From Paraglaciecola arctica BSs20135 (GTDB lineage Bacteria; Pseudomonadota; Gammaproteobacteria; Enterobacterales; Alteromonadaceae): DNA of 64,000 nt. A program made the translations under genes and the position numbers. The stretch is from the NCBI RefSeq assembly GCF_000314995.1, contig NZ_BAEO01000060.1, forward strand, positions 1 to 64,000, in the 5' to 3' direction. Each line of letters opens with the position of its first letter. The first letter of the stretch is position 1. The notes below the pieces were generated by a model. The model searched no databases and was not told the DNA's origin. It saw only the letters and a list, made by a program, of their open reading frames with translations. Of this stretch, positions 19,282-28,396 are shown in pieces.

Positions 19282-19295
19282 TTGATCCAAGTCAA
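19282..19295 (+). promoter_or_regulatory. FNR/DNR-type binding site
   Basis: TTGAT-CCAA-GTCAA differs from the FNR/DNR/NnrR consensus TTGAT-N4-ATCAA at one position. It ends 51 bp before the nitroreductase-family start, a usual position for an activator. The same box, without mismatch, precedes nirK. Confidence 0.7.
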
Positions 19296-19346
19296 CACCA
19301 CAAGCTGTCATTGCATTAGGTTTCTTCATACTACAGATTTTTTGAG

Positions 19347-20384
19347 ATGGCTATGAAGGTCACAAATTTGGATCCACGCAAGGTTAGCTCCGGCGATTTT
19401 CCGTCAGCAGGGACGGCTAAAGCACAGCTTCATTTTTTACTCAACTATGCAGTGCTAGCACCATCAGGAAACAATGCGCAACCTTGGTTATTCCGGCTTA
19501 CTGAAGAGGGACTAGAGCTTGTTTTTAATCGAAGTCGAGCCTTATCGATTGTCGATCCTGACAATCGAGAAATGATAATCAGCTGCGGTGCCGCCTTGGG
19601 GAACTTAGAAGTTGCAGCACGCTATTTTGGCTATCAAGCAAATATTCAGTTGGGCAGTTTTTTAGGGAACTCCGACTCCTTAGCAAAAGTCACGCTTAGC
19701 AAAGGAAGTTTACCTACGGCACATGATATTTCACTGTTTAAGGTAATTGGAGTACGCCAAACGAATCGTAGCCCATTCACTTCTGAAAAAATATCTGAAG
19801 ATGTACTTATTCAATGTGTTGAACTTGCTGCCGCATTTACTGTGGAATTTTCTTATCATAGTGATGAGAAAACAAAATCGGAAATTGCAAAATTAACCAT
19901 GTTTGCAGATAAACATCAGTTTTCAAAGCCTTGGTTTAGAGTCGAACTTGCTTCCTGGATGCATTCAAATAAAACCGCTGGAAAAGATGGAATGTCAGCC
20001 TATCGTTTTGGTCTACCCGATGTTTTCACACCTATTGCTAGTTTTATGATTAGAACTTTTAATATTGGTAACCGAGTCGCACAAATTAATAAAAGAAAGA
20101 TTGAAGCTGGCTCGCCTGTTCTAGGGGTGTTCGCTACTCAATCAGATCAACAAAATGACTGGGTTAATACCGGAAGGGCCTTAGCTCATGTGTTATTGGT
20201 GTTAACCTCTGTGGGATTTAGTGCCTCTTATCTAAACCAATCCATTGAAATCGATTCTTTTCGAAGACGACTGCGCAAAGAGTTTAATGCCTTAGCCTAT
20301 CCACAAATCATGCTTAGAATTGGCCGCGCAGACCAGGCGGAGTTTTCCGTCAGGCGCTTGGTTGATGATTGTCTTATTGATTAA
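19347..20384 (+). CDS. Nitroreductase-family (Acg-like) protein
   Basis: This 345-residue protein begins with a region that fits the nitroreductase fold, with the FMN-site motif APSGNNAQPW at about 37-46. The middle section (RQTNRSPFT, then KPWFRVELASWM) matches the longer Acg-like proteins of the superfamily, which often keep only half of the usual flavin site. Enzymatic activity is unproven. The FNR/DNR-type box upstream and the adjacent nitrite reductase gene suggest induction under low oxygen or nitrogen oxides. The ATG pair at 19347 and 19353 makes the exact start uncertain by two codons. Confidence 0.75.
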   Translation: MAMKVTNLDPRKVSSGDFPSAGTAKAQLHFLLNYAVLAPSGNNAQPWLFRLTEEGLELVFNRSRALSIVDPDNREMIISCGAALGNLEVAARYFGYQANIQLGSFLGNSDSLAKVTLSKGSLPTAHDISLFKVIGVRQTNRSPFTSEKISEDVLIQCVELAAAFTVEFSYHSDEKTKSEIAKLTMFADKHQFSKPWFRVELASWMHSNKTAGKDGMSAYRFGLPDVFTPIASFMIRTFNIGNRVAQINKRKIEAGSPVLGVFATQSDQQNDWVNTGRALAHVLLVLTSVGFSASYLNQSIEIDSFRRRLRKEFNALAYPQIMLRIGRADQAEFSVRRLVDDCLID

Positions 20385-20405
20385 CCTAAGTTAAATGCCA
20401 GTTGC

Positions 20406-20419
20406 TTGATCCACATCAA
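20406..20419 (+). promoter_or_regulatory. FNR/DNR-type binding site before nirK
   Basis: TTGAT-CCAC-ATCAA is a perfect match to the FNR/DNR/NnrR half-sites, ending 67 bp before ATG 20487. It lies just after the nitroreductase stop, giving nirK its own anaerobic or nitric-oxide-responsive promoter. Confidence 0.85.
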
Positions 20420-20486
20420 TTCGCCGCAAACAGATCTCTTGATACTAACAATAGGAAGTTCCCTAAAAACAATAAAAGGTTACCCT

Positions 20487-21887
20487 ATGAAAAGATCACA
20501 GATAACAGTTACGTTTTGGTTATTACTACTGGCTGGGATTTCAAGTGTTTATGCACAGGATAAAAATTTAGTTACCGAACCGGCAATTTTAACCGCGCCC
20601 CCAATGGTGCCACCACCTATAACTAGAGATTACAGCGCAAAAGTTGTGATCAATCTGGAAACCAGAGAACAAGTAGGGTCCATTGCAGATGGCGTGGATT
20701 ATGTATTTTGGTCATTTGGGGAAACCGTTCCTGGCAGTTTTATTCGTGTTAGGAAAGGCGACGAAATTGAGTTTCATTTATCCAATCATCCCAATTCAAA
20801 AATGCCACATAATATCGATTTACATGCAGTAACTGGCCCAGGAGGTGGAGCCGTATCCTCATTTACTGCACCAGGACACACTTCTACCTTTAGCTTCACT
20901 GCTCTTAATCCGGGTTTATATATTTATCACTGTGCGACAGCCCCTGTGGGAATGCATATCGCCAATGGCATGTACGGCCTTATTTTGGTTGAACCTGAAG
21001 GTGGCCTGCCAAAAGTTGATCGAGAGTACTACGTAGTACAAGGTGATTTTTATACCAAAGGAGAATATGGAGAAGCCGGTCTACAACCTTTTGATATGGA
21101 AAAAGCCATTGATGAAGATGCCGATTACGTGGTGTTTAACGGTTCGGTTGGTAGTACCACTAATGAAAATTCTTTAACTGCCAATGTAGGTGAAACCGTG
21201 CGTTTATATGTTGGTAACGGCGGCCCGAATTTGGTTTCTTCTTTCCATGTGATTGGGGAGATATTCGACACAGTATATGTTGAGGGCGGCGACCTGAAAA
21301 ATCACAACGTACAAACCACGCTGATCCCTGCAGGCGGTGCCGCTATAGTGGAGTTTAAAGTGGACGTGCCGGGTACCTTTATTATTGTCGATCATTCAAT
21401 TTTTAGGGCCTTTAATAAAGGCGCCTTGGCGATGCTAAATGTAGAAGGGCCAGAAGAACCTGCCATTTATTCTGGCAAACAAGCTGACAATGTTTATTTA
21501 CCTGAAGGTTCGGCTATTCAAACCTTGGATGAAGACTACATTGTGGCCAAAGCTAATACAAAAGAAGAACAAATACGTTTTGGTCAACGGGTTTACGAAG
21601 CAAATTGCCTTGCTTGTCATCAATCCAACGGACAAGGTATTCCTTCTGCTTTCCCGCCATTAGCAAAATCTGATTATTTGAACGCTAATCCAATTTTAGG
21701 TGTTGACGCTATAATGAAAGGCTTGTCTGGTCCAATCAAAGTTAATGGCACTAATTACGACGGTGTAATGCCTGCCATGCGTCTAAGTGATCAAGACATT
21801 GCTAATGTTATTACTTTTGTTCTTAATAGCTGGGATAACAATGGTGGGCAAATGTCTGCTGCAGAAGTTGCTAGTAGACGCCATTGA
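20487..21887 (+). CDS. nirK: Copper nitrite reductase with C-terminal cytochrome c domain
   Basis: This exported enzyme of 466 residues reduces nitrite to nitric oxide. Two cupredoxin domains hold the type 2 copper ligands (His108 and His113 region MPHNIDLHA, plus His303 in VDHSIF) and type 1 ligands (His148-Cys149 in YHCA, His157 and Met162). A heme c domain follows, with CLACH at 374-378 and a likely axial Met in VMPAM. Copper-NirK proteins with a tethered cytochrome are known from Ralstonia pickettii and Pseudoalteromonas; the tether delivers electrons internally. ATG 20487 has AAAGG upstream and starts a clear signal peptide. The frame is open back to 20406 but would then include the FNR box. 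Confidence 0.93.
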   Translation: MKRSQITVTFWLLLLAGISSVYAQDKNLVTEPAILTAPPMVPPPITRDYSAKVVINLETREQVGSIADGVDYVFWSFGETVPGSFIRVRKGDEIEFHLSNHPNSKMPHNIDLHAVTGPGGGAVSSFTAPGHTSTFSFTALNPGLYIYHCATAPVGMHIANGMYGLILVEPEGGLPKVDREYYVVQGDFYTKGEYGEAGLQPFDMEKAIDEDADYVVFNGSVGSTTNENSLTANVGETVRLYVGNGGPNLVSSFHVIGEIFDTVYVEGGDLKNHNVQTTLIPAGGAAIVEFKVDVPGTFIIVDHSIFRAFNKGALAMLNVEGPEEPAIYSGKQADNVYLPEGSAIQTLDEDYIVAKANTKEEQIRFGQRVYEANCLACHQSNGQGIPSAFPPLAKSDYLNANPILGVDAIMKGLSGPIKVNGTNYDGVMPAMRLSDQDIANVITFVLNSWDNNGGQMSAAEVASRRH

Positions 21888-21888
21888 T

Positions 21889-22653
21889 ATGATATTGACA
21901 TCCCTTATATTAGCGGGAGCATTAAACATGGTGGCTATCCCAGATGGGGATTACCGCCCTCTTTACATGAGTAAAGACAGTCCACAAACACAAGTGCGGG
22001 CTTTTACCATAGATGTAAGGCCTGTCACTAACCAGCAGTATTTGTTGTTTATCGATGCTAACCCGCGTTGGCAACCGTTGACCATAGCGCAAATATTCGC
22101 CGAGCCTCAATATCTGCAACATTGGAAGCATGAGGGTAAAAATATACTACCCACTGACGAGCAACTTAACAGCCCTGTTATCAATGTTTCATGGTTTGCA
22201 GCCCAAGCTTATTGCCGTTCACTGGACAAACGTTTGCCCACAGTTGCTGAGTGGGAACGGGTTGCTAGCGCCAGTGAAACACATGCCGATGGTAGTCAGG
22301 AAAAAGGCTATCATCAGCGTATTTTAGAATGGTATAGCCAACCTAGTCGCAAGCAATTAGCTGACGTTGGTGGTAATGCGCCTAACTTTTGGGGCGTACA
22401 AGACCTACATGGACTGATATGGGAATGGACTGAAGATTTTAATTCAGCTTTAGTCAGTGGAGAATCACGGGGCGATAGCAATATAGATCAAAGACTTTTT
22501 TGTGCTGCGGGATCTCAAGGTGCAGCCGACCCAAGCGACTACGCCGCGTTTATGCGTTTTGGTTTTCGCTCCAGTTTACAGGCAAAATTCACCCTACCAA
22601 ACCTAGGGTTTCGTTGTGCATCTTCACAGGAACAAACAAATGATAAAATTTAA
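21889..22653 (+). CDS. nirV: NirV-like formylglycine-generating-enzyme-family protein
   Basis: A 254-residue protein with an FGE-sulfatase (SUMF1) fold: FTIDVRPVTNQQYLLFI, SPVINVSWFAAQAYCRSLDKRLPT, LHGLIWEWTEDFN and a terminal GFRCA. Such proteins next to nirK are called NirV; their exact role in nitrite reductase maturation is unresolved. It starts one base after the nirK stop, and its end overlaps the SCO gene by 14 bp, so the three form an operon. The frame is open back into nirK (21787), but that start would duplicate nirK coding sequence. A role in maturing the distant sulfatase is conceivable but unsupported. Confidence 0.82.
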   Translation: MILTSLILAGALNMVAIPDGDYRPLYMSKDSPQTQVRAFTIDVRPVTNQQYLLFIDANPRWQPLTIAQIFAEPQYLQHWKHEGKNILPTDEQLNSPVINVSWFAAQAYCRSLDKRLPTVAEWERVASASETHADGSQEKGYHQRILEWYSQPSRKQLADVGGNAPNFWGVQDLHGLIWEWTEDFNSALVSGESRGDSNIDQRLFCAAGSQGAADPSDYAAFMRFGFRSSLQAKFTLPNLGFRCASSQEQTNDKI

Positions 22654-23212
22654 TCCAGTTATTCTAGGCAAATTAATAGGACTGGCATTGTTGCTAGTTG
22701 TTTCACAGGTAAACGCACAAACCGTGCCTCAGGATTCGATTTATCAACTTAACGGCATTTGGTTAGATCAAGACGGTAACGAGCGTTCACTCAGTAGTTT
22801 TAGCGGTAAAAAGCAGGTGCTAAGTATGATTTATACTCACTGCTTACATACCTGCCCAACTATTGTTTCTACCATGCAATCCATCGAAAATAAGCTTAGC
22901 GATGATGAAAAACAAAACGTTGGATTTATTCTGGTTTCATTAACCCCTGACACTGATACCCCTGAGGTTATGCGGGACTTTGCGCAAAAAAGAAAACTCA
23001 ATTTGGAAAATTGGAGTTTATTAACTGGCAGCGCCGAAGATGTGCGCAGCTTAGCCATGGCATTAGACGTCAAATATCAAAATGTTAAAGACAATGAGGT
23101 CAATCACTCCAACCTAATTACTGGGCTTGATAGTCAAGGTAGGATTAAATTTCAAGAAATAGGTGTGATGGATAATGCAGTAATGGCTGTGGAGAAACTT
23201 AAAACATTCTAA
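22640..23212 (+). CDS. SCO1/SenC family copper chaperone
   Basis: A 190-residue exported thioredoxin-fold protein. A signal peptide (IGLALLLVVSQVNAQ) precedes the copper-binding CxxxC motif in THCLHTCPT and the distal His in NHSNLITG. SCO proteins deliver copper to oxidases, or here plausibly to the NirK centres, given the operon position directly after nirV with a 14-bp overlap. CAGGA upstream of ATG 22640 supports this start. Confidence 0.9.
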   Translation: MIKFNPVILGKLIGLALLLVVSQVNAQTVPQDSIYQLNGIWLDQDGNERSLSSFSGKKQVLSMIYTHCLHTCPTIVSTMQSIENKLSDDEKQNVGFILVSLTPDTDTPEVMRDFAQKRKLNLENWSLLTGSAEDVRSLAMALDVKYQNVKDNEVNHSNLITGLDSQGRIKFQEIGVMDNAVMAVEKLKTF

Positions 23213-23301
23213 ATCAAGTCAAACTCGATTTATTAAAAACGCCAAATGAAAAAAGACCTAGGCAACTTTTTAAGTAACCTAGATCTATAAATATTCAAAT
23301 A

Positions 23302-24675
23302 TTAGTGGTTATGTTCTTCTTCAGCAACACCTAGCCAGGTAATGGCTTCAGGCGCAAAATCCAGTTCTATGTCACCTTCAATTTCCTTATCTTCCAAATG
23401 AATCTGCAGGACATGCTGAGCAATGGGATCCGCCACATACACATAATGGCCGTTTTGCGCCACAGTCATGCTGAATGACATGCCTTCAGGCATAGTTGCT
23501 ACATCTTCTTCAGTAATATCTAACTGACTTTCTAATTCCCAATGCATATGACCATCGTGTTCATGGGCACTAAGAATATTCAGGTAACCTGCGTCATCCA
23601 AAACCAGAAAATGTGCCCCATCATGCGAAAATGCGTAAGCAACCGGGCTGGCATCTGGTTGCCATTCCAGCGCTTCCATTTCATTTTCCTCAGGATTAAC
23701 ACTCAGCAAAATGGCTGGTCCACCACCGTGTCCTGAAGCTATACTGATAAAAGATTCACTCTCTTTATGGGCGTATAGTGTGCCGATGCGCAGCCCATCT
23801 AGGATGTCAATATTGGCAATTTTTTCTGCTTCGTATTCTTCGTCGTGTTGATTAGCAACTAACACGCCATCGCTACAGCCAAATACCACATATTCACTAT
23901 TTTGCGCAGCACCATGTAAATCTGGACAATTGATTTCTAATACCTGTTCCAGTTCATATTCATCATCATGTAGGTGATACACACCCACTTGATCAGGTAG
24001 TATTTTAGCTGTCGACGTGCTCTCGGCATCATCGCGGCGCACTGTAGACAACAAATACTCACCACGAGGTTTAGCGACGCCATGCATGTTCATGGTGTAG
24101 TCCAGAGTAGGCAGAACACTGGTTTGATTGCTAATGTCGGTATCTGAGAGAACCTGTACTGAAGCAGGGATCCCAGATTCGGCATCACCATCATAAAAAA
24201 TGGCCATCTGACCATCATGCTTGATGACGTGGGTTGGACGACTTGCGGCCAACTCATAGTCGCTCATCACTGGGGCTTGTTTATAATCATGTAGATGTTC
24301 ACCGTGATCTTCTCGCCAAAAGCCTCCATCAATAAAACCCACATAATCCTGAGCGCGACTGGAAATCACTGCAAAACGATAATCTGCTGATACGCTTAAA
24401 GCATTGGATTCATGTACCAAAGCAAAGGTATCTAGCGCGTCATTATCGTCTAAATCAAATACAGTCAAGTCGGCACTTTCAGCCGATAGTACTGCTAAGC
24501 GCCCCATAGACTCGATAGTATAACTGTCATATACATGGTCGTGATCATCATGATCGTCATCTGTTTCCTCAATAGGATCTTTTTCAATTATGGTTGTTTC
24601 TGCATCGCCACATGCAGTTAACATTAACGCACTGATCGTGACCGCCAGCAGGTTAAGTGGAAATGGTTTGAGCAT
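23302..24675 (-). CDS. AztD-like zinc-binding beta-propeller lipoprotein
   Basis: A 457-residue lipoprotein. The lipobox LTAC (Cys22) is followed by a linker rich in Asp and His (DDDHDDHDH), then a repetitive all-beta region readable as propeller blades. GFIDGGFWREDHGEHLHDY is reminiscent of the periplasmic zinc metallochaperone AztD. AztD normally serves the AztABC importer, which is absent here; instead the gene lies 35 bp downstream of the ZnuD-like receptor and should be co-transcribed from the Zur-box promoter. AAGGA precedes ATG 24675. It probably receives zinc from the receptor or buffers it. The family call is moderately sure; zinc binding follows from His content and context. Confidence 0.7.
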   Translation of the reverse strand: MLKPFPLNLLAVTISALMLTACGDAETTIIEKDPIEETDDDHDDHDHVYDSYTIESMGRLAVLSAESADLTVFDLDDNDALDTFALVHESNALSVSADYRFAVISSRAQDYVGFIDGGFWREDHGEHLHDYKQAPVMSDYELAASRPTHVIKHDGQMAIFYDGDAESGIPASVQVLSDTDISNQTSVLPTLDYTMNMHGVAKPRGEYLLSTVRRDDAESTSTAKILPDQVGVYHLHDDEYELEQVLEINCPDLHGAAQNSEYVVFGCSDGVLVANQHDEEYEAEKIANIDILDGLRIGTLYAHKESESFISIASGHGGGPAILLSVNPEENEMEALEWQPDASPVAYAFSHDGAHFLVLDDAGYLNILSAHEHDGHMHWELESQLDITEEDVATMPEGMSFSMTVAQNGHYVYVADPIAQHVLQIHLEDKEIEGDIELDFAPEAITWLGVAEEEHNH

Positions 24676-24710
24676 AGTATTTTCCTTATTATGTAAATGT
24701 AATTCTCAGA

Positions 24711-27149
24711 TTAGAAGTAGCCACGAATGCCCAAAGCAAAGCTGCGGCCCGGGCGTGGAGCAATATCTTTAATAAACGAGCTATGCACTCTTGCCTCGGT
24801 ATCCGTTAGGTTGCTGCCTTTGAGATAGATAGCCATATCCTGATTAAAGAGCGGTAGGTCGTAGGAAATACTGGCATCAACCAGCGTATATCCATTTGTT
24901 TGGGTTTCTTGGGCAGCAACACGGTCTTGCTTCTGATAGCGGGTAATATCCAGATGCGCACTTAATCGCTCGTTTTCATAGCTAAACTGGGTGCCAAAAC
25001 GCATGGGGGGGGTGCGAGGTAAATCACCACCGTCTTTTAAACGGGCTCTGACATAATCGGAAAACACTGCGGCTTTAAATTCATCGCTAGCCTGCCAAGC
25101 AAGCTGTGCCTCAAAACCATGGAGGATCACATCATCGGTTTTGAAAATGTATACAGGTAGTTCATCGGTATGTTCATCACTTTCTTCTTCATGATCATGT
25201 ACATCTTCTTCACCATGGTCATGACCACTTTCGGCAAATAGACCTGTATCAGTTTGATAGTAGTAATTGTCCACTTGGTTATAGAAGGTATTAAAAACAA
25301 AGCCGAGATCACCTTGTGTTTTCCGCAAAGTCAGGTCGATATTATTGGCGGTTTCAATATCAGTGTTTTCGTCGGTTAAATCAATATGGGTATCACCGTC
25401 ATCCTCATGCAAAGCGAACAAGGCGCCTACCTCATAAGAACTGGTACCAATATGCGGACCAAACGACATTAACTCAGATGCCGAAGGCGCACGCTCTGAG
25501 CGTGAGATTGAAATTCCTAGATTATAACCTGGGGTGAAATCCCAAACTAAACCTGCTGATAAGCTGACTGGAGTGAATTGATGTTTAACAGCAAATACAC
25601 GGGTGGTACTGGTTTCCACTTCATCTTCTTCATGATCATGCTCATGCTCATGCTCTTCTTCATCATGGTCGTGAGCTTCCAAAGTTGGCAGTAGCAGGTT
25701 GTTTGCCTCTAGGGTCACGCGCTCAATGCGGGCACCTAGCTGAAACAGTACCTCGCCAAAGTGCTTTTCTTCCATCATAGCCAATGCAATAGTTTGGGTT
25801 TCTGATGGGGGAGTAAAGGCTTCTTCTCCCTGGGCCGCCACTTCACTGCGTTTATAATGCAAGCTGAGGCCACCATTCCACTCTGAAAAAGGGTTATGAT
25901 GAATATCTACTTTGAGTTCTTGAGTTTCGTTTTCGAATAAAGTACCTGTTTCACCATTTTCAATTTCGGCATGTTCATATTCGGTAAAGCCACCTCGAAA
26001 ATTGACTTTATTAACCACCTTCCCGGCAAAATTATACTCACCCAATAATTGTACTCGGGTTTGTTCTAAGTCGGCGAAGACACTTTCTTCTTCTTCTTCG
26101 TCGTGATCGTGATCTTCTTCCTCTTCTGAGTGACTATGGCCAGGAATGCCGTATTCGCGGTTAAATTGCTCTACCGCAACACCAAAATAGCCTTCATCAA
26201 ATAAGTAACTTGCACCTAAAGTAATGCCATCGGATTTTTCACTGCTGTTTTCAACGACAAAATCATGGGCTCCATTTTCTTCATCGTGACCTAGCTCTGG
26301 TGCGATAGGCACCTCATAATCACTGGATTCTCGATAATAACCATCAGCATAAAAGGCAAACGAGTCCATACCTGTTGTTAAATTAAAGGAACCCAATTTT
26401 TGTTCATCAGCAGAGTTGCCTTCCAGTAACCATTCGCCTTGTGTAGTGTTATCGGTAGGCACACGCCCATCAACCACATTAACTACACCACCTATTGCGC
26501 CGCTACCATAAAAGAGTGTTGCTGGGCCACGTAACACTTCTATTTGTTGTGCCGTTGACGCTTCGGATGCAACTGAATGGTCTGGACCAACTCTAGACAC
26601 ATCGCTCACATCAAGCCCATTTTGTGCAATCAATACACGAGGGCCACTTAAGCCACGAATAATAGGGGTACTGGCCACATTGCCATGGAAGTTGGTATTC
26701 ACCCCTGGCAATTTTTCCAGACTATCACCCAATGTAGACGCTTGTTGGCGACGCAATGCTTCACCGGCCAAAACGCTTACCGGTGATGCAGACTCCATAA
26801 TTGACATATGTATAGGTGTGCCAACGATATCGACTACTTCAATGGGTGAGCGACTGAGAGACAAGGTTAAGGTTTTAACTTTGTCATCGGCCAACATTAT
26901 GTCTTGATGCAGGTGGGCATAATTTGCCGCAGAGATATGGATTTCATTTATGCCAGTACTTAATTTGTTGAAAATAAAGCGCCCTTTACTGTCTGTGATG
27001 GTTTGAGTATTTTCCCCATCCACTCGAACCGTCGCACCAGCAATCGCTTTACCATCACTATTTATTACTACCCCTTCTATTGATTGTGCCATGGCAACAA
27101 CAGGTAGCAGTGTACTTATAACAGCCGCAATCCGTGATATTTTGTACAT
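24711..27149 (-). CDS. ZnuD-like TonB-dependent zinc receptor with His-rich loops
   Basis: An 812-residue outer-membrane receptor. A signal peptide is followed by a carboxypeptidase-regulatory-like domain (about 23-100), the plug (LEKLPGVNTNFHGN, FYGSGAIGGVVNVVDGR) and a beta-barrel ending GIRGYF. At least three predicted loops are packed with His, Asp and Glu (near residues 345, 495 and 655), a hallmark of zinc-capturing ZnuD-type receptors. It is divergent from the ZrgA-zur operon, with two Zur-like boxes between, and is followed by the AztD-like gene. CTGGAG precedes ATG 27149. Uptake of zinc (or a zinc complex) is strongly suggested; other divalent metals are possible. Confidence 0.9.
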   Translation of the reverse strand: MYKISRIAAVISTLLPVVAMAQSIEGVVINSDGKAIAGATVRVDGENTQTITDSKGRFIFNKLSTGINEIHISAANYAHLHQDIMLADDKVKTLTLSLSRSPIEVVDIVGTPIHMSIMESASPVSVLAGEALRRQQASTLGDSLEKLPGVNTNFHGNVASTPIIRGLSGPRVLIAQNGLDVSDVSRVGPDHSVASEASTAQQIEVLRGPATLFYGSGAIGGVVNVVDGRVPTDNTTQGEWLLEGNSADEQKLGSFNLTTGMDSFAFYADGYYRESSDYEVPIAPELGHDEENGAHDFVVENSSEKSDGITLGASYLFDEGYFGVAVEQFNREYGIPGHSHSEEEEDHDHDEEEEESVFADLEQTRVQLLGEYNFAGKVVNKVNFRGGFTEYEHAEIENGETGTLFENETQELKVDIHHNPFSEWNGGLSLHYKRSEVAAQGEEAFTPPSETQTIALAMMEEKHFGEVLFQLGARIERVTLEANNLLLPTLEAHDHDEEEHEHEHDHEEDEVETSTTRVFAVKHQFTPVSLSAGLVWDFTPGYNLGISISRSERAPSASELMSFGPHIGTSSYEVGALFALHEDDGDTHIDLTDENTDIETANNIDLTLRKTQGDLGFVFNTFYNQVDNYYYQTDTGLFAESGHDHGEEDVHDHEEESDEHTDELPVYIFKTDDVILHGFEAQLAWQASDEFKAAVFSDYVRARLKDGGDLPRTPPMRFGTQFSYENERLSAHLDITRYQKQDRVAAQETQTNGYTLVDASISYDLPLFNQDMAIYLKGSNLTDTEARVHSSFIKDIAPRPGRSFALGIRGYF

Positions 27150-27163
27150 TTAAACTCCAGTGT

Positions 27164-27182
27164 AATGTTATACTATATCATT
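27164..27182. promoter_or_regulatory. Zur box 1
   Basis: AATGTTATA-C-TATATCATT is a 19-bp palindrome with one mismatched pair that matches the gammaproteobacterial Zur consensus (core TGTTATAnTATAACA). It starts 14 bp upstream of the receptor ATG, so bound Zur would block that promoter or its early transcript. Confidence 0.8.
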
Positions 27183-27192
27183 AGTTTGATGT

Positions 27193-27211
27193 TATGTTAT
27201 ATTGTATCAAA
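27193..27211. promoter_or_regulatory. Zur box 2 (weaker)
   Basis: TATGTTATA-T-TGTATCAAA keeps six of nine pairs of the Zur palindrome and lies 10 bp beyond box 1 toward the ZrgA-zur operon. Paired sites of unequal strength would let Zur control both divergent promoters. Confidence 0.55.
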
Positions 27212-27359
27212 ATGAAAATCAAACAGGTCTTCAATACCATATATGTTTCATATGATTATTTTTTTGCGTGGACTGCTGAAACGGTTATTTTCATCAGTCT
27301 GCGATGTATCGTTTTTAGTAGAGAGTCAATCTAGTAGCGGGGGAAACTTAGTTTTGTTT

Positions 27360-27881
27360 ATGAATAAGGTATGGGTTCGGCTGTCTCTTATATTCCTGTT
27401 CAGTATGGGATTTTCAGCCAACGCCCAGCAGCATACACATGGTCAAGGTCAGCTTTTGATATCCCAGGATGGAACAGAGTGGCATATGCAATTGATTTTA
27501 CCGGCCGCTGATAGCTTAGGGTTCGAGCATGTTCCAGAGACTCAAGCACAGAAAAATAAGATTGAGTCACTTGCTAAGAAATTACAAGAAAACGCAGCTG
27601 TTATTGAAGTTGATGGTCGGTGTGCCCTAATAAAAGCCGCACATTCCTTGGTAAACCAACATGGGGATGAGCTCCATAAAAATCATGAACATGATAACGA
27701 GCAAGATCACCATGATATAGAAGTTGAATATCAATTCAGCTGTAAAGATGCGATTACTCAGGTATATGTGAAAATCTTTGAAACTATGCCATCACTTAAT
27801 GCCATAGAGCTGCAGTGGCTGCTGGAAAATAGTCAGGGAATGCTGACTCTTACCCGCAGCCATCCCTATATAGAGTGGTAA
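27360..27881 (+). CDS. ZrgA/DUF2796-family periplasmic zinc-uptake protein
   Basis: A 173-residue exported protein. The signal peptide ends near FSANAQ, and the mature N-terminus begins QQHTHGQGQLLI, the typical His-Gly start of the DUF2796/ZrgA family. LPAADSLGFEH is the conserved family segment. A charged linker near residues 104-121 contains many His (HKNHEHDNEQDHHD). ZrgA-type proteins take part in high-affinity zinc uptake in Vibrio. The open frame extends to 27243, but ATG 27360 gives the signal peptide. It is first in an operon with zur, and the Zur boxes lie 150-200 bp upstream. Confidence 0.85.
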   Translation: MNKVWVRLSLIFLFSMGFSANAQQHTHGQGQLLISQDGTEWHMQLILPAADSLGFEHVPETQAQKNKIESLAKKLQENAAVIEVDGRCALIKAAHSLVNQHGDELHKNHEHDNEQDHHDIEVEYQFSCKDAITQVYVKIFETMPSLNAIELQWLLENSQGMLTLTRSHPYIEW

Positions 27882-27883
27882 TT

Positions 27884-28396
27884 ATGAATACTATGGACGC
27901 TAGGGATTTTATCCAGATTGCCAAGAATATTTGTGAAAAGACGGGGTCTAGACTCACGGAAACACGTCAACATATGTTGGAAGTGTTATTCACAGTAGAA
28001 ACACCAAAATCAGCCTATGAGCTAACAGATGATTATAACCGGCTAGTTAACTCACCCATTATGGCGATGTCGGTTTACCGGATCCTAAATTTTTTGGCAT
28101 CTATTAGACTAGTTCATCACCTTCATTCAATAAATAAATACATTATTTGTAAACATCCCATTGGGAGAAGTGAAGACCAAGTACCGCTGTTTCTGATTTG
28201 TACTTCGTGCCAACAGATAGAAGAAGTTGCCATAGCGGCAGATCTTATTTATGCATTATCAGACCATGCTGAAAGCCGCGGATTTATCAGTGCGGGTTCA
28301 CAAATTGAGCTCAATAGCTTATGCAAAAAATGCCAATCAAATATTCATCAACACTCACCAGGAGACTTTAATGGTCAAAATCCAACAAATAAGTGA
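27884..28396 (+). CDS. zur: Zinc uptake regulator Zur (Fur family)
   Basis: A 170-residue Fur-family repressor that binds DNA when zinc is sufficient. The winged-helix region (about 10-80) includes SVYRILNFL. The structural zinc site is formed by C106xxC109 (CTSC) and C147xxC150 (CKKC). Typical Fur iron-site His clusters are sparse, and the zinc-related operon and boxes point to Zur. ATG 27884 starts two bases after the upstream stop; a GTG at 27875 or ATG at 27893 are alternatives. It overlaps the MerC-like gene by 26 bp. The boxes upstream of its operon imply autoregulation. Confidence 0.88.
   Translation: MNTMDARDFIQIAKNICEKTGSRLTETRQHMLEVLFTVETPKSAYELTDDYNRLVNSPIMAMSVYRILNFLASIRLVHHLHSINKYIICKHPIGRSEDQVPLFLICTSCQQIEEVAIAADLIYALSDHAESRGFISAGSQIELNSLCKKCQSNIHQHSPGDFNGQNPTNK

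Noticed and set aside
23254-23286. Possible terminator between SCO and AztD-like genes
   Set aside because: The arms AGACCTAGG-type match only about 10 of 13 and the T-run lies in the loop, so I could not support it.
25140-26140. Repeated GAC/GAT/CAT-rich stretches that look like a short tandem DNA repeat
   Set aside because: They encode the His/Asp/Glu-rich loops of the zinc receptor; there is no regular period and no CRISPR-like repeat-spacer pattern.
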